Assembly: GCA_031286005.1 (NCBI GenBank)
Contig: JAITVC010000241.1
Location: 1-14,624, forward strand
DNA length: 14,624 bases
Reading direction: 5' to 3'
DNA from: Bacteroidales bacterium
GTDB lineage: Bacteria > Bacteroidota > Bacteroidia > Bacteroidales > P3
The notes below the pieces were generated by a model. The model saw nothing but the letters and a program-made list of their open reading frames with translations. It ran no database searches and was not told where the DNA came from. A program made the translations under genes and the position numbers. This document shows positions 6,533 through 14,531 of this stretch, one piece after another. Each line of letters starts with the position of its first letter. Positions within the stretch are counted from its first letter, which is position 1.

Positions 6533-6564
6533 ACTAATCTCTATTCACTAATCTCTATTCACTA
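6533..6564. repeat. 14-bp tandem repeat, 2.3 copies, in the miaA promoter
   Basis: ACTAATCTCTATTC occurs at 6533-6546 and 6547-6560, followed by a partial third copy ACTA (6561-6564). The second copy ends in the TATTC element of the miaA promoter, so gain or loss of a unit would place another TATTC further upstream without changing the promoter core. Confidence 0.75.
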
Positions 6565-6580
6565 TTTTTTCGTATCTTTG
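6556..6580 (+). promoter_or_regulatory. Promoter of miaA
   Basis: TATCTTTG (6573-6580) matches the -7 consensus; TATTC (6556-6560) lies 12 nt upstream; no TTTG at the -33 spacing. The predicted start near 6584 leaves a leader of only about 16 nt before the ATG at 6600. The surrounding 31 nt nearly match the galM-galK promoter. Confidence 0.65.
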
Positions 6581-6599
6581 CAAAATTATCACAAAAAAA

Positions 6600-7463
6600 A
6601 TGTCTGCAAAAAAGAAACTCATCGTTATAGAAGGCCCCACGGGTGTTGGCAAAACGGCCTACGCCATAGAGCTGGCTAAGCTTTTGCACACAGAGATTAT
6701 TTCGGCAGATTCCCGACAGTTCTACAAAGAGCTGAACATCGGCGTGGCACGGCCTTCGGAGGAGGAGTTGGCCGAAGTGCACCATCATTTTATTGCTAAT
6801 ATCAGTATTTCCGATTATTACAGTGTGTCGAAATTTGAAACGGATGTTTTGGCCTTGCTGGAAACGTTGTTTTTATCGCACGAAAGTGTGGTGCTGGTTG
6901 GCGGCTCAGGGCTTTATGTGAATGCGGTTTGCAACGGCATTGACGAACTGCCCGACCCGGATGAGTGTTTGCGTGCCGATATTCAAAACCTCTACGATAC
7001 GCAAGGTATTGAAGGCCTTCGCTCGCGATTGAAGATTTTAGACCCTGTGTTTTACAATCAAATTGATTTAGCCAATCACAAACGCTTGCGCCGTGCGTTG
7101 GAAGTGTGCTTGCAAACGGGAAAGCCGTATTCCGAACTTCGTACCAACCCTAAAAAAACACGTCCGTTTGAGATTGAACGCATCGCTTTAAACCGCGATA
7201 AAGAGGAGTTGAACGACCGTATCAATCGCCGTGTGGATATAATGATGAACGATGGGCTACTCAATGAGGCCCAAAATTTATATCCGTTCAAACATCTGAA
7301 TGCGTTGAATACCGTTGGCTACAAAGAGTTATTCGACTACTTTGACAACAAAATTTCATTGGAACAAGCCATCGCCGACATCAAAACTCACTCACGACGT
7401 TATGCCAAACGGCAACTCACTTGGCTGCGGGCACAGGACGGCATTCGGTGGGAGATGCTGTAA
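6600..7463 (+). CDS. miaA: tRNA dimethylallyltransferase MiaA
   Basis: Transfers a dimethylallyl group to N6 of adenine 37 in tRNAs that read codons starting with U, the first step to ms2i6A37; cytoplasmic. Residues 12-19 are the P-loop GPTGVGKT. SADSRQFYKELNIG (35-48) holds the conserved Asp37 and the substrate-contact segment, GGSGLY (101-106) is the second core motif, and the C-terminal RYAKRQLTWLR is the tRNA-binding family end. Length 287 is normal for Bacteroidota. The ATG at 6600 is supported by the promoter immediately upstream and by the P-loop position. Its stop lies only 6 bp from the stop of the convergent ponA gene, leaving no space for a terminator between them, so the two transcripts probably overlap at their 3' ends. 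Confidence 0.95.
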   Translation: MSAKKKLIVIEGPTGVGKTAYAIELAKLLHTEIISADSRQFYKELNIGVARPSEEELAEVHHHFIANISISDYYSVSKFETDVLALLETLFLSHESVVLVGGSGLYVNAVCNGIDELPDPDECLRADIQNLYDTQGIEGLRSRLKILDPVFYNQIDLANHKRLRRALEVCLQTGKPYSELRTNPKKTRPFEIERIALNRDKEELNDRINRRVDIMMNDGLLNEAQNLYPFKHLNALNTVGYKELFDYFDNKISLEQAIADIKTHSRRYAKRQLTWLRAQDGIRWEML

Positions 7464-7469
7464 GGCACA

Positions 7470-9704
7470 CTAAAATTCGTCTTCAAACAAGTTTTCATCC
7501 AAATCTTCTGCTTGTTTGGAACAATCAAATTCATCATCTACACCTTCGGGACGTTCAAAATCGCCTTGATACAGATTAATCTTGGAATCGTTGTAGACTT
7601 TTTGCATATAAATCGCCCACACCGGCAACGCCATGTTGGCGCCTTGCCCTTGCGTGATGCTGCGAAAGTGAATGGAGCGCACCTCTCCGCCAACCCAAAC
7701 GCCGGTTACCAAGTTCGGCGTTAAACCCATAAACCAACCGTCGGAGTGATTTTGCGTGGTTCCCGTTTTCCCGGCAATGGGCGCCGTGATGCCATATTTG
7801 TAGCGCAACCGCACACCCGTTCCGCCATCCACAACGCCTTGCATGAGTTTGGTTGTAAGGTAGGCCGTTCGTTCACTCATCGCCTCATGCTGTTCGGGCG
7901 AAAAGCGCTCTATGATCACGCCGTTGCGGTCTTCGATAGCGGTAATGAACATCGGACGTATAAAGAGTCCCTTGTTGGCAAACGTACTCATGGCGCCAAC
8001 CATCTCGTAGACCGACAAATCGCAAGTGCCCAAGGCAATCGACGGCACTGCTTCAATCGGGCCTTCAACGCCCATCTTGCGAACCAGATTGACCACCGAT
8101 TGCGGCGAAAAACGCTTGATTAAATAGGCCGACACATAGTTGACCGAATTAGCTAATGCCCACTTCAGCGTTACCATCTCCCCTTCTCGGTCTTTGCTGG
8201 AATTTTTCGGACACCAATCCGGCAAATTGGGTTGTTCCACACAAACTTTCACATTCGGAACCTGTGTACACGGCGTGTAATCACCCTCTGCCAAAGCCAT
8301 CGTATAGACGAACGGTTTGAAGGTTGACCCTACTTGACGGCGGCCGCCGGTTACATTGTCGAATTGAAAATGATCATAGTTGATTCCGCCAACATACGCC
8401 TTCACATAACCCGTTTGCGGCTCAACAGACATCATTCCGCAATGCAAAAACCACTTGTAATACATGAGTGAATCCCACGGACTCATCACGGTGTCTTTCA
8501 TGCCTTGCCATGTGAACACTTGCATCTCGATGGGCTTTTTAAAGGTTGCTTCGATTTCGGTTTGAGATGCACCGCCGTCCCGCATCTGCCGATAACGGTC
8601 GGATTGCTTCATGGCTTGCGTGAGTAAACGCTGAACATCGTCTTCCGAAATATCGTTGAACGGCGCATCCTTCACACCTTTCATCAATGTATAAAACGTA
8701 GGTTGCAAATCTTTTCCCAAATGCTCGGCCACTGCTTCTTCGGCGTAGCGCTGCATCCGGGAATCTATCGTTGTATAAATTCTCAAGCCGTCTTTATACA
8801 GATTATACGATGAGCCGTCCGGTTTTTTGTGTTTGCTGCACCAATCCGTCAAGTACACACGAAGATATTCGCGGAAATAAGTGGCCAAACCGGCTCTATG
8901 ATCCTGCTGTTTGAACCGCTTCATATCTAACGGCCGCTGGCGAATCTCGTCATACTCCTCGTCCGAAATAAATCCCGCTTTTCGCATTTGGTTCAACACC
9001 ACTTCACGACGAAGTGTGGCACGTTCGGGATTGCGAATTGGGCTGTAGAACGACGGCGCTTTCAACATACCCACCAACATGGCCGCTTCTTCAACGGCAA
9101 GCAAGTCGGGCGTTGTACCAAAATAGGTGTTGGCAGCCGTCTTGATGCCAAATGAATTGTTGCCGAAATCCACCGTATTCAAGTACATGGCAATGATTTC
9201 CTCTTTGGTGTAATTGCGTTCCAATTTCACGGCAATCACCCATTCTTTCAACTTTCGGAAGGCTATCGAAATCTTGTTCTGCCGTTTTCTGGGAAACAAG
9301 TTTTTCGCTAACTGCTGTGTAATCGTGCTTCCGCCTCCAGCACTGCTTTTGCGGCCAATTACGGTTTTTCCAAGCACCCGTGCAAGCGCTTTCATATCAA
9401 TGCCCGAATGGTTGTAGAATCGCAAATCTTCAGTTGCAATCAACGCATTGACCAAATTGGGCGAAAGACTTGCGTAATCCACGTTAGCACGGTTTTCAAC
9501 ATAGTATGTTCCCAGCACTTTACCATCGTAAGAGATGATTTCCGTTGCCAAATTGCTTTGCGGATTTTCCAATTCCTCAAGCGACGGCATAAAGCCAAAC
9601 CAGCCTTGTGATATGCCGATAAACACAACGATTACAATGAACCAAAAAGCGGCGAAATAGAGCCAGAGTTTTTTTATTAGTGTCATAACAGGTTTCCTTT
9701 CCAT
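7470..9704 (-). CDS. ponA: Bifunctional class A penicillin-binding protein 1A (glycosyltransferase/transpeptidase)
   Basis: Polymerises glycan strands from lipid II and cross-links them in the periplasm. Residues 11-33 form the single membrane anchor. The GT51 domain (about 60-240) has catalytic Glu92 in ATEDLRFYNHSG, GGSTITQQLAKNLF (124-137), RKLKEW (150-155) and EEIIAMYLN (168-176). The transpeptidase domain (about 400-700) has active-site Ser460 in STFK (460-463), SVN (520-522) and KTGTT (646-650). The tail from about 712 is acidic. 744 residues is normal for the family. Last gene of the holB-ricT-gldH-ponA operon: its ATG shares one base with the gldH stop (TAATG, 9702-9706), which supports this start over the later Met7 and suggests translational coupling. 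No terminator is seen before the convergent miaA stop 6 bp away. Often called mrcA/pbp1A. Confidence 0.95.
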   Translation of the reverse strand: MERKPVMTLIKKLWLYFAAFWFIVIVVFIGISQGWFGFMPSLEELENPQSNLATEIISYDGKVLGTYYVENRANVDYASLSPNLVNALIATEDLRFYNHSGIDMKALARVLGKTVIGRKSSAGGGSTITQQLAKNLFPRKRQNKISIAFRKLKEWVIAVKLERNYTKEEIIAMYLNTVDFGNNSFGIKTAANTYFGTTPDLLAVEEAAMLVGMLKAPSFYSPIRNPERATLRREVVLNQMRKAGFISDEEYDEIRQRPLDMKRFKQQDHRAGLATYFREYLRVYLTDWCSKHKKPDGSSYNLYKDGLRIYTTIDSRMQRYAEEAVAEHLGKDLQPTFYTLMKGVKDAPFNDISEDDVQRLLTQAMKQSDRYRQMRDGGASQTEIEATFKKPIEMQVFTWQGMKDTVMSPWDSLMYYKWFLHCGMMSVEPQTGYVKAYVGGINYDHFQFDNVTGGRRQVGSTFKPFVYTMALAEGDYTPCTQVPNVKVCVEQPNLPDWCPKNSSKDREGEMVTLKWALANSVNYVSAYLIKRFSPQSVVNLVRKMGVEGPIEAVPSIALGTCDLSVYEMVGAMSTFANKGLFIRPMFITAIEDRNGVIIERFSPEQHEAMSERTAYLTTKLMQGVVDGGTGVRLRYKYGITAPIAGKTGTTQNHSDGWFMGLTPNLVTGVWVGGEVRSIHFRSITQGQGANMALPVWAIYMQKVYNDSKINLYQGDFERPEGVDDEFDCSKQAEDLDENLFEDEF

Positions 9705-10165
9705 TATTTTGACTCCACAATCTTTATTCCAAAATCCATAATATTTTTGATGCTTTCTGTTCGCATGCCTTGCGTAAATTCAAACGCATATCGTCCGGCT
9801 TGCGGAAATCTAACCTGCTTTTTGAATAACATTTCGCAATCTTTCACAGAGCCGCCCTTTCCAAACCAGCGTCCGGTTTCGTCGGCCAAGAAACATTCCA
9901 ATTTATCGCGCGAATAGTCTTGATTAGGATAGTACGTTTTCAAAAACAGAAATAAATTCATCCATTCGTAATCCGTGTTGTGGCGCAAGGTAATGTACAC
10001 ATCGTACGATTGGATGGTATCTTTAATCTCCGTTTCAAAGGAAACGGGTTGGGCGATGTTCCAGCCATTCTCCGGAATGGCCTTAGTATCGTTCAACAAA
10101 ATAGAGTCTGACGACGAGCACGCCATCAAGCCAAACGTTATCAAAAAAATCCATAGTTTACGCAT
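9704..10165 (-). CDS. gldH: Gliding-motility-type lipoprotein GldH
   Basis: 153-residue lipoprotein. The signal peptide ends in a lipobox, LMAC, with Cys16 the lipidated residue, followed by Ser-rich CSSSDS, so it is anchored in a membrane facing the periplasm. The body (NGWNIAQPVSFETEIKDT..., TLRHNTDYEWMNLFLFLKT, DETGRWFGKGGSVKD) matches the GldH family. GldH is needed for gliding in Flavobacterium johnsoniae, but it is also kept in many non-gliding Bacteroidales, always near ricT and a PBP1A gene, so a cell-envelope role is likelier here. Its start overlaps the ricT stop by 8 bp, and its stop overlaps the ponA start by 1 bp. Confidence 0.88.
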   Translation of the reverse strand: MRKLWIFLITFGLMACSSSDSILLNDTKAIPENGWNIAQPVSFETEIKDTIQSYDVYITLRHNTDYEWMNLFLFLKTYYPNQDYSRDKLECFLADETGRWFGKGGSVKDCEMLFKKQVRFPQAGRYAFEFTQGMRTESIKNIMDFGIKIVESK

Positions 10166-11525
10166 TTGGATCGGTTTTAGGTTTTAAAATAGGTTTTGAA
10201 GCCGGACGAGCCGGACGATTGTCAGAGCGGTGCGGTCGAGATTGAGGCTGGGATTGTTCCGATTGAGGTTGCGACTGCGCTTGTGCCACCAGTTTCGGAC
10301 GGGACTGACGTTGTTGTTTCGAGTGATGATGCAGGCCTGTTTTCTTCCGGTCGAAACGTGTTAGGTCGTCTTGTCCAACCACATTTTCAAACATACCGGC
10401 ATCATCGTTCGGTACCACCTTGCCCTGCACGGCAAAATGCTCCATTTTTTCCGGAAAGTCTTTTTGCTGATTGCGTTTGATAATTTCGTGAACGGCCTCT
10501 ACGGACAAGCCTATCAGTTCGTTTTGTTCATTAACATAAGAATAATACATCGTTCGTGCAAACACATCCGTTTTTTGCCAAAAGGCTTTTCCTTTTCGGA
10601 AAAACAACGGAATTTCGGGATCCGGAAAATCTTTTGCGGCCTCTTGATACATCTCGTATTCGTAGTTCAAGCAACATTTCAACTTGCTGCACTGTCCCGC
10701 CAACTTTTGAGGGTTCAGCGAAAGCTGCTGCACGCGTGCCGTTTGCGTGGAAACGGTGTGAAAGTTACTTAAAAAGGTAACGCAACACAATTCCCGTCCG
10801 CACGAGCCAATTCCGCCAAGGTGCATTGCTTCCTGCCTTGCGCCAATTTGCCGCATTTCAATCCGGATGCGAAACTCTTCGGCATACACTTTGATGAGTT
10901 GGCGAAAATCCACCCGGTCATCGGCGGTATAGAAAAAGATGGCTTTACTGCCGTCGCCTTGATATTCGACATCATTGATTTTCATTTTCAAGCCCATGTC
11001 TTTCGCAATTTTCCGTGCTCGGATTTGCGTTTCTTTTTCCATATCAATCGTCTGATTCCATTTTGCCACATCATTAGGACGTGCTTTGCGCAACACTTTG
11101 CGCAATTCCTCCATCGGCAAAACATTCTGACGCTTGCGATATTGCAGATGTGCCACAGGCCCTGTCAGCGTGATTAAACCGACATCATAGCCTGTTGCGG
11201 CTTCCACCACAACAATATCGCCAACTTCCAAAACATCCGTTACTTCGCCAATGCGGTAAAAATCTTTGTGTGAGTTTTTGAAGCGCACTTCAATTACCTT
11301 GTAGTCGCACACATCATCGGTTTTGGTCAACCCTTTTGTCCAATCAAACGTAGCCAATTTCGCACAACTGCACATTTGGCGTTCGCGGGATTTGTCGTCC
11401 AAAGACGGCGCACAATGGCATCCACGCATGTTGTATTTATTGTCCTCAATAATCATCGGACGTTCGTCGACAAGGTTATATTCGGGTTGTTCGGGGATTG
11501 GTGTAGGAAATTGGTCTTCGTTCAT
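10158..11525 (-). CDS. ricT: PSP1-domain protein, RicT/YaaT family
   Basis: 455-residue cytoplasmic protein of the PSP1/RicT family. In Bacillus subtilis RicT works with RicA and RicF in an Fe-S complex that influences RNase Y; the role in Bacteroidota, which lacks those partners as far as I know, is unclear. The PSP1 core spans about residues 75-330 with family segments KMKINDVEYQGDGSKAIFF (180-198), RIEMRQIGARQEA (221-233), GGIGSCGRELCC (237-248) and NPQKLAGQCSKLKCCLNYE (271-289). Cysteines at 242, 247, 248, 279, 284 and 285 are the conserved set. An N-terminal C36-x-C38 and C52-x-C54 pair may be a second metal site. The tail from about 395 is low-complexity, basic and rich in Gln, Ser, Arg and Pro. 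It lies 28 nt after holB and overlaps gldH by 8 bp. Confidence 0.9.
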   Translation of the reverse strand: MNEDQFPTPIPEQPEYNLVDERPMIIEDNKYNMRGCHCAPSLDDKSRERQMCSCAKLATFDWTKGLTKTDDVCDYKVIEVRFKNSHKDFYRIGEVTDVLEVGDIVVVEAATGYDVGLITLTGPVAHLQYRKRQNVLPMEELRKVLRKARPNDVAKWNQTIDMEKETQIRARKIAKDMGLKMKINDVEYQGDGSKAIFFYTADDRVDFRQLIKVYAEEFRIRIEMRQIGARQEAMHLGGIGSCGRELCCVTFLSNFHTVSTQTARVQQLSLNPQKLAGQCSKLKCCLNYEYEMYQEAAKDFPDPEIPLFFRKGKAFWQKTDVFARTMYYSYVNEQNELIGLSVEAVHEIIKRNQQKDFPEKMEHFAVQGKVVPNDDAGMFENVVGQDDLTRFDRKKTGLHHHSKQQRQSRPKLVAQAQSQPQSEQSQPQSRPHRSDNRPARPASKPILKPKTDPNA

Positions 11526-11553
11526 GGGTATGTAGAATTTAAAGCGTTATGAA

Positions 11554-12717
11554 TTAGGGTTTCTTTTTGAGTAATCCGGATAATTTTATAGATAAATCCA
11601 TCATCACCAAATGCCCGTTGGCATTGCGTTCGATGTGATAAATGGCCTTTTCGATTTCAGCAACGAATTTCATTAGGTTGGCGGAATGGATGAACGGGGC
11701 AAACTTCGTCAGCCAAGCACGTTCTTCCGGCGAAATTAGGATTTGATCTGCGTTGTGGTAGTTCATCATTACCGCCCAACGGATTTTTTCCAACGCATGA
11801 TTGAGAAACAGTTTCAACCGTTCACGCCCCAAGTCCCGCATTTTACGAGAAAAGGCATCCATCTGAGCCGTGTCTACCGTCAAACACATGCGCATCCAAT
11901 CTACAAAATTAGTGTGATTGAAATTATCGTCATCCGTGCGTGCCACAATGGTTTCGGCTTCGAGCAAATTGCCTTTGGCACGGCGAGCGATTTGGATGGC
12001 TTCTTCCGATGAAATCTCGTATGTTTTTTGCAAATACTGTTGAACAATGGCATCATCAGTCTTCGGCACCCGAACAAGTTGTGTCCGTGATAAAATCGTT
12101 GCCGGAATTTGATTGGCATTCTCGGAAATTAGCAAAAATACCGTACCTTCCGACGGCTCTTCCAACACTTTCAGCAACCGTGTAGAAATGTCGTGATAAA
12201 ACTTCTCTACCATCCACAGAATAATAACTTTGGTTTGTGCTTCAAAATTTTTATAGGTCAACGCCTTAATCACATTGTCCACATCACGTTTGTTGATATA
12301 GCCTTGACTATTGTCGAGCCCCATCGCATCGTACCACTGATTCACAGAAAACTCCGCATGACGCTCTTGCACAATCTTTCGCCACTCATCCATATAGTCG
12401 CTGCTATCGCTTTCTTTCATTGACTTGGTTTTGTTGTTAGGAAAGAAAAAATGCAGGTCGGGATGCGCCAGATTCCCGAATTTGATACAAGACGGGCAAG
12501 TTCCGCACGAATCCGCCAAAAGCCCATCGGCGTTTGGCTCTGAGAAAATCTGCTTGTTTTTGCAATTCAAAAACTGCGCATAAGCCAGCGCCAAGGCCAA
12601 TTTCTGATTGCCTTGATAACCGAGGAAAAGCTGTGCATGTGGAATCCGTCCGCCAAGCGCCATGCTTGTCAATTTCCGAATTAATTCCCGTTGGCCTATA
12701 ACATCTCTAAACTGCAT
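11554..12717 (-). CDS. holB: DNA polymerase III subunit delta' (clamp loader)
   Basis: AAA+ clamp-loader subunit that helps place the beta clamp on DNA. The start MQFRDVIGQ is the canonical beginning of the family, which fixes the ATG at 12717. The region that is the P-loop in DnaX reads GYQGNQKL (33-40) and lacks the GKT/S, as expected for the non-ATP-binding delta'. Zinc-binding Cys52, 71, 74 and 77 follow the family pattern. SRTQ (210-213) corresponds to the SRC motif. Helical segments of the C-terminal collar domain fill residues 240-385. It heads the holB-ricT-gldH-ponA operon. The only recognisable promoter touches the start codon, so the mRNA may have no leader. Confidence 0.9.
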   Translation of the reverse strand: MQFRDVIGQRELIRKLTSMALGGRIPHAQLFLGYQGNQKLALALAYAQFLNCKNKQIFSEPNADGLLADSCGTCPSCIKFGNLAHPDLHFFFPNNKTKSMKESDSSDYMDEWRKIVQERHAEFSVNQWYDAMGLDNSQGYINKRDVDNVIKALTYKNFEAQTKVIILWMVEKFYHDISTRLLKVLEEPSEGTVFLLISENANQIPATILSRTQLVRVPKTDDAIVQQYLQKTYEISSEEAIQIARRAKGNLLEAETIVARTDDDNFNHTNFVDWMRMCLTVDTAQMDAFSRKMRDLGRERLKLFLNHALEKIRWAVMMNYHNADQILISPEERAWLTKFAPFIHSANLMKFVAEIEKAIYHIERNANGHLVMMDLSIKLSGLLKKKP

Positions 12718-12721
12718 TTTG

Positions 12722-12746
12722 CAAAGATACGAAAAATTTATGAATT
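12722..12746 (-). promoter_or_regulatory. holB operon promoter, predicted leaderless start
   Basis: On the minus strand TATCTTTG (12729-12722) is a perfect -7 match, with AATTC (12746-12742) 12 nt upstream. Only CAAA separates it from the ATG at 12717. Because the TTTG ends about 4 nt before the transcription start, the start would fall on or next to the A of the ATG. The start codon is fixed by the conserved protein N-terminus, so a leaderless mRNA is the simplest reading. Confidence 0.6.
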
Positions 12747-12940
12747 AATATCATCTAAAGTAGTTGAACATGCTCCACGGTCGGACTTGGAATGTGCTTG
12801 GTGCGGCTTAATACATAGCCAATACCTATTCAATATATACCTTGGCATGGAGTTGTAGTGGACTTGATGTGGGGTTGTAGCGGAGTTGATGCCTATTCAT
12901 TGTTGTTAGTTATGAGTGATGAATGATGAGTTATGGACCG

Positions 12941-12965
12941 CAAAGATACAGATTTTTTTTGAATT
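12941..12965 (-). promoter_or_regulatory. Orphan minus-strand promoter upstream of the holB operon
   Basis: TATCTTTG (12948-12941) with AATTC (12965-12961) 12 nt upstream on the minus strand. Transcription would begin near 12937 and run about 220 nt before reaching holB, making either a long alternative holB leader or a small RNA. The same 25-nt arrangement recurs at 14532-14556. Confidence 0.4.
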
Positions 12966-13050
12966 GGCAGTATGTTTTAGTGATTTTTATTGCTGATTTT
13001 ATAATGTATTGATTTACAAAAAAAAAAAAACGATTTTTCTGCTTTGAAAA

Positions 13051-13082
13051 TTTGGTTATTTCAAAATATTTTCATAACTTTG
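13051..13082 (+). promoter_or_regulatory. Promoter of the secreted-protein/lipoprotein pair
   Basis: TTTG (13051-13054), a 20-nt spacer and TAACTTTG (13075-13082) match the full Bacteroidota -33/-7 consensus. Transcription would start near 13086, a leader of about 44 nt. Confidence 0.75.
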
Positions 13083-13129
13083 TGGCATTAATTATTCAAT
13101 CTTAAAACTAAAACAAAAAAACAAATCTT

Positions 13130-14101
13130 ATGAAAACAACACCTTTTCGTAGCCTTCGTGGCATCCTTGTAGTTTTGTTGCTTGGAATTACGTTAACAGT
13201 CTCGGCACAAGCTAATCAAACACAAAAAGTCTTGGACACTCTGAGATATTATTCTGACTCTGCTGCATTTCATCAGTTGGTAGCAGAACGCATTAATAAT
13301 ACAAACAAAAGTAATAGTATTGCAAGAGCTGTAAGCACTCCATATTCCGGCAGCTTCAAAGTGTTAGGAAATGTTAATACGTTTTATCCTGTTGCATTTG
13401 TGGATAATGGTTGGTGGGATCACGAAGCCACAATTTTAACTATTGCACATCCTTACGTTCACACTGATGGCACAGATCATGGTTCTGTAGTTGCAACATT
13501 TCGATACCATATTAGCATGTATGGCCATAATTCCGAATTCATAGATGCTGATGTTAAGCAATATAGAACAAGTGGAGTTAGGCCATTTATTGCAGGTTGG
13601 GAAGACGCTTCAATAAACAACGGAGCTTTTGAAATTGTTGTTTGGTTGAGAGGGCAAACGACATATAGCTATCGCTGCAGCCATGATCCTGCACCGTATT
13701 TCAATAATGGCAGCTTTGCCATCAGCAATAAGACTTTCTCCCCAAAAACACAAGTAGAAAAATATGTTAATTCTTATGGTCTTTCTTATGAAAGAGATAT
13801 GTGGGTTGGAGGCTATGTTCGAGCAAGTGAAGTTAAAGTATGTCTTGAGCAAGGTTGCGATTATGTGTTTGAAGATGATTATAAGTTGATGGATTTGCAA
13901 GATTTGGATAACTTTGTAAAGACCAATAAACACTTACCCGAAGTTGCTCCTGCTGCCCAAATGGAGGCCGACGGCATTAATGTGAGTGAAATGAATGCCT
14001 TGCTATTGAAGAAGGTGGAGGAGTTGACGTTGTATATTATTGATCAGAATAAAGAATTGCAGCGATTGAAGGCGGATGTTGAGGCGATGAGGCATAAATG
14101 A
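13130..14101 (+). CDS. Secreted protein with tail-fibre-type C-terminal domain
   Basis: 323-residue exported protein of unknown function. Residues 1-27 are a signal peptide (Arg/Lys start, hydrophobic core LVVLLLGITLTVSA, cut after SAQA or nearby). Residues about 75-200 form a beta-rich domain with many aromatic residues (NTFYPVAFVDNGWWDHEA, RYHISMYGHNSEF, GAFEIVVWLRG) that resembles carbohydrate- or receptor-binding parts of tail-fibre-like proteins. The C-terminus (about 225-320) is the widespread Bacteroidota module GYVRASEVKVCLEQG...DYVFEDDYKLMDLQDLDNFV...NKHLPEV...INVSEMNALLLKKVEELTLYI, ending in a coiled coil. It is related to the trimerising ends of fibre proteins but has no visible S74 autoprotease site. 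It is followed after 22 nt by a lipoprotein gene and is A+T-rich. Surface adhesin is a guess from this architecture. Confidence 0.75.
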   Translation: MKTTPFRSLRGILVVLLLGITLTVSAQANQTQKVLDTLRYYSDSAAFHQLVAERINNTNKSNSIARAVSTPYSGSFKVLGNVNTFYPVAFVDNGWWDHEATILTIAHPYVHTDGTDHGSVVATFRYHISMYGHNSEFIDADVKQYRTSGVRPFIAGWEDASINNGAFEIVVWLRGQTTYSYRCSHDPAPYFNNGSFAISNKTFSPKTQVEKYVNSYGLSYERDMWVGGYVRASEVKVCLEQGCDYVFEDDYKLMDLQDLDNFVKTNKHLPEVAPAAQMEADGINVSEMNALLLKKVEELTLYIIDQNKELQRLKADVEAMRHK

Positions 14102-14123
14102 TCGTTTTTCAAAAGAGGTGAAA

Positions 14124-14522
14124 ATGAAGGCAACAAAAATATTACTATGGATGTGCATAGCTTGTATTTTTTCGGCTTGTGCAGTTAAAGACGACTTTTG
14201 TCCTCCTCCTGCAGGCAAAGGCATCAATAATCTTGACTGGGATAATTACAACGAAGTGTCGCTTGTTTATGCAAATAATCATTTATTATGTTCCGATCCC
14301 AGAGTGAATGAAAACAATGGAAAAAGCATTAAAATTTATGGATGGTTGGTCAATAAAGATCTTCAAATTACTATTATAGGCGATTCGCTTTATGCTTCCG
14401 GACAAACCGAGCGAGGCTATTGGGGTATCCCTATTGCTTGCACATCCGACATACAAGCGACTATCGACACATTGGATTTAACCCGAAAATGTTTCCTAAA
14501 GGGGGATGGAGTTCGTAACTAA
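14124..14522 (+). CDS. Small hypothetical lipoprotein
   Basis: 132-residue lipoprotein with no family I recognise. The ATG at 14124 is preferred over the in-frame GTG at 14118; AGAGG at 14114-14118 gives it an unusually good Shine-Dalgarno-like site for this phylum. The signal peptide (MKATKILLWMCIACIFSAC) ends in lipobox FSAC with Cys19 lipidated. The next residues (AVKDDF) include acidic Asp at +4 and +5, which is compatible with surface export but not decisive. The body alternates short hydrophobic strands with charged turns (SIKIYGWLVNKDLQITIIGDSLYASG) and has further Cys that could form disulfides. It lies 22 nt after the preceding gene without a promoter between, so it is co-transcribed and may act with that secreted protein. 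Confidence 0.7.
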   Translation: MKATKILLWMCIACIFSACAVKDDFCPPPAGKGINNLDWDNYNEVSLVYANNHLLCSDPRVNENNGKSIKIYGWLVNKDLQITIIGDSLYASGQTERGYWGIPIACTSDIQATIDTLDLTRKCFLKGDGVRN

Positions 14523-14531
14523 TTCCGGATA

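Larger units (their letters stand above)
12718..13129. other. 412-bp intergenic region with minus and plus promoters and imperfect repeats
   Basis: No convincing gene. It holds the holB promoter at its left end, an orphan minus-strand promoter (12941-12965), an imperfect 19-bp direct repeat with a 22-bp period (12851-12869 and 12873-12891, three mismatches), an 8-bp repeat CCTATTCA (12825-12832, 12892-12899), an A-run of 13 (about 13018-13030), and the plus-strand promoter at 13051-13082. The only minus-strand frame in the middle (ATG at about 12903) encodes 24 residues and has no support. Confidence 0.6.

Noticed and set aside
10371..10772. 133-codon plus-strand open frame opposite ricT
   Set aside because: Antisense shadow of a well-conserved gene, with no promoter or recognisable motif.
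12825..12899. Possible CRISPR-like or tandem array in the holB upstream region
   Set aside because: Only two imperfect 19-bp copies with a 3-bp gap between them, and one 8-bp repeat; no regular repeat-spacer structure.
12829..12903. 24-codon minus-strand open frame in the intergenic region
   Set aside because: Too short, built largely from the imperfect repeat, and without conserved features.
14118..14123. GTG start two codons upstream of the lipoprotein ATG
   Set aside because: The ATG at 14124 is the commoner start type and has a well-spaced AGAGG; the GTG overlaps that site.
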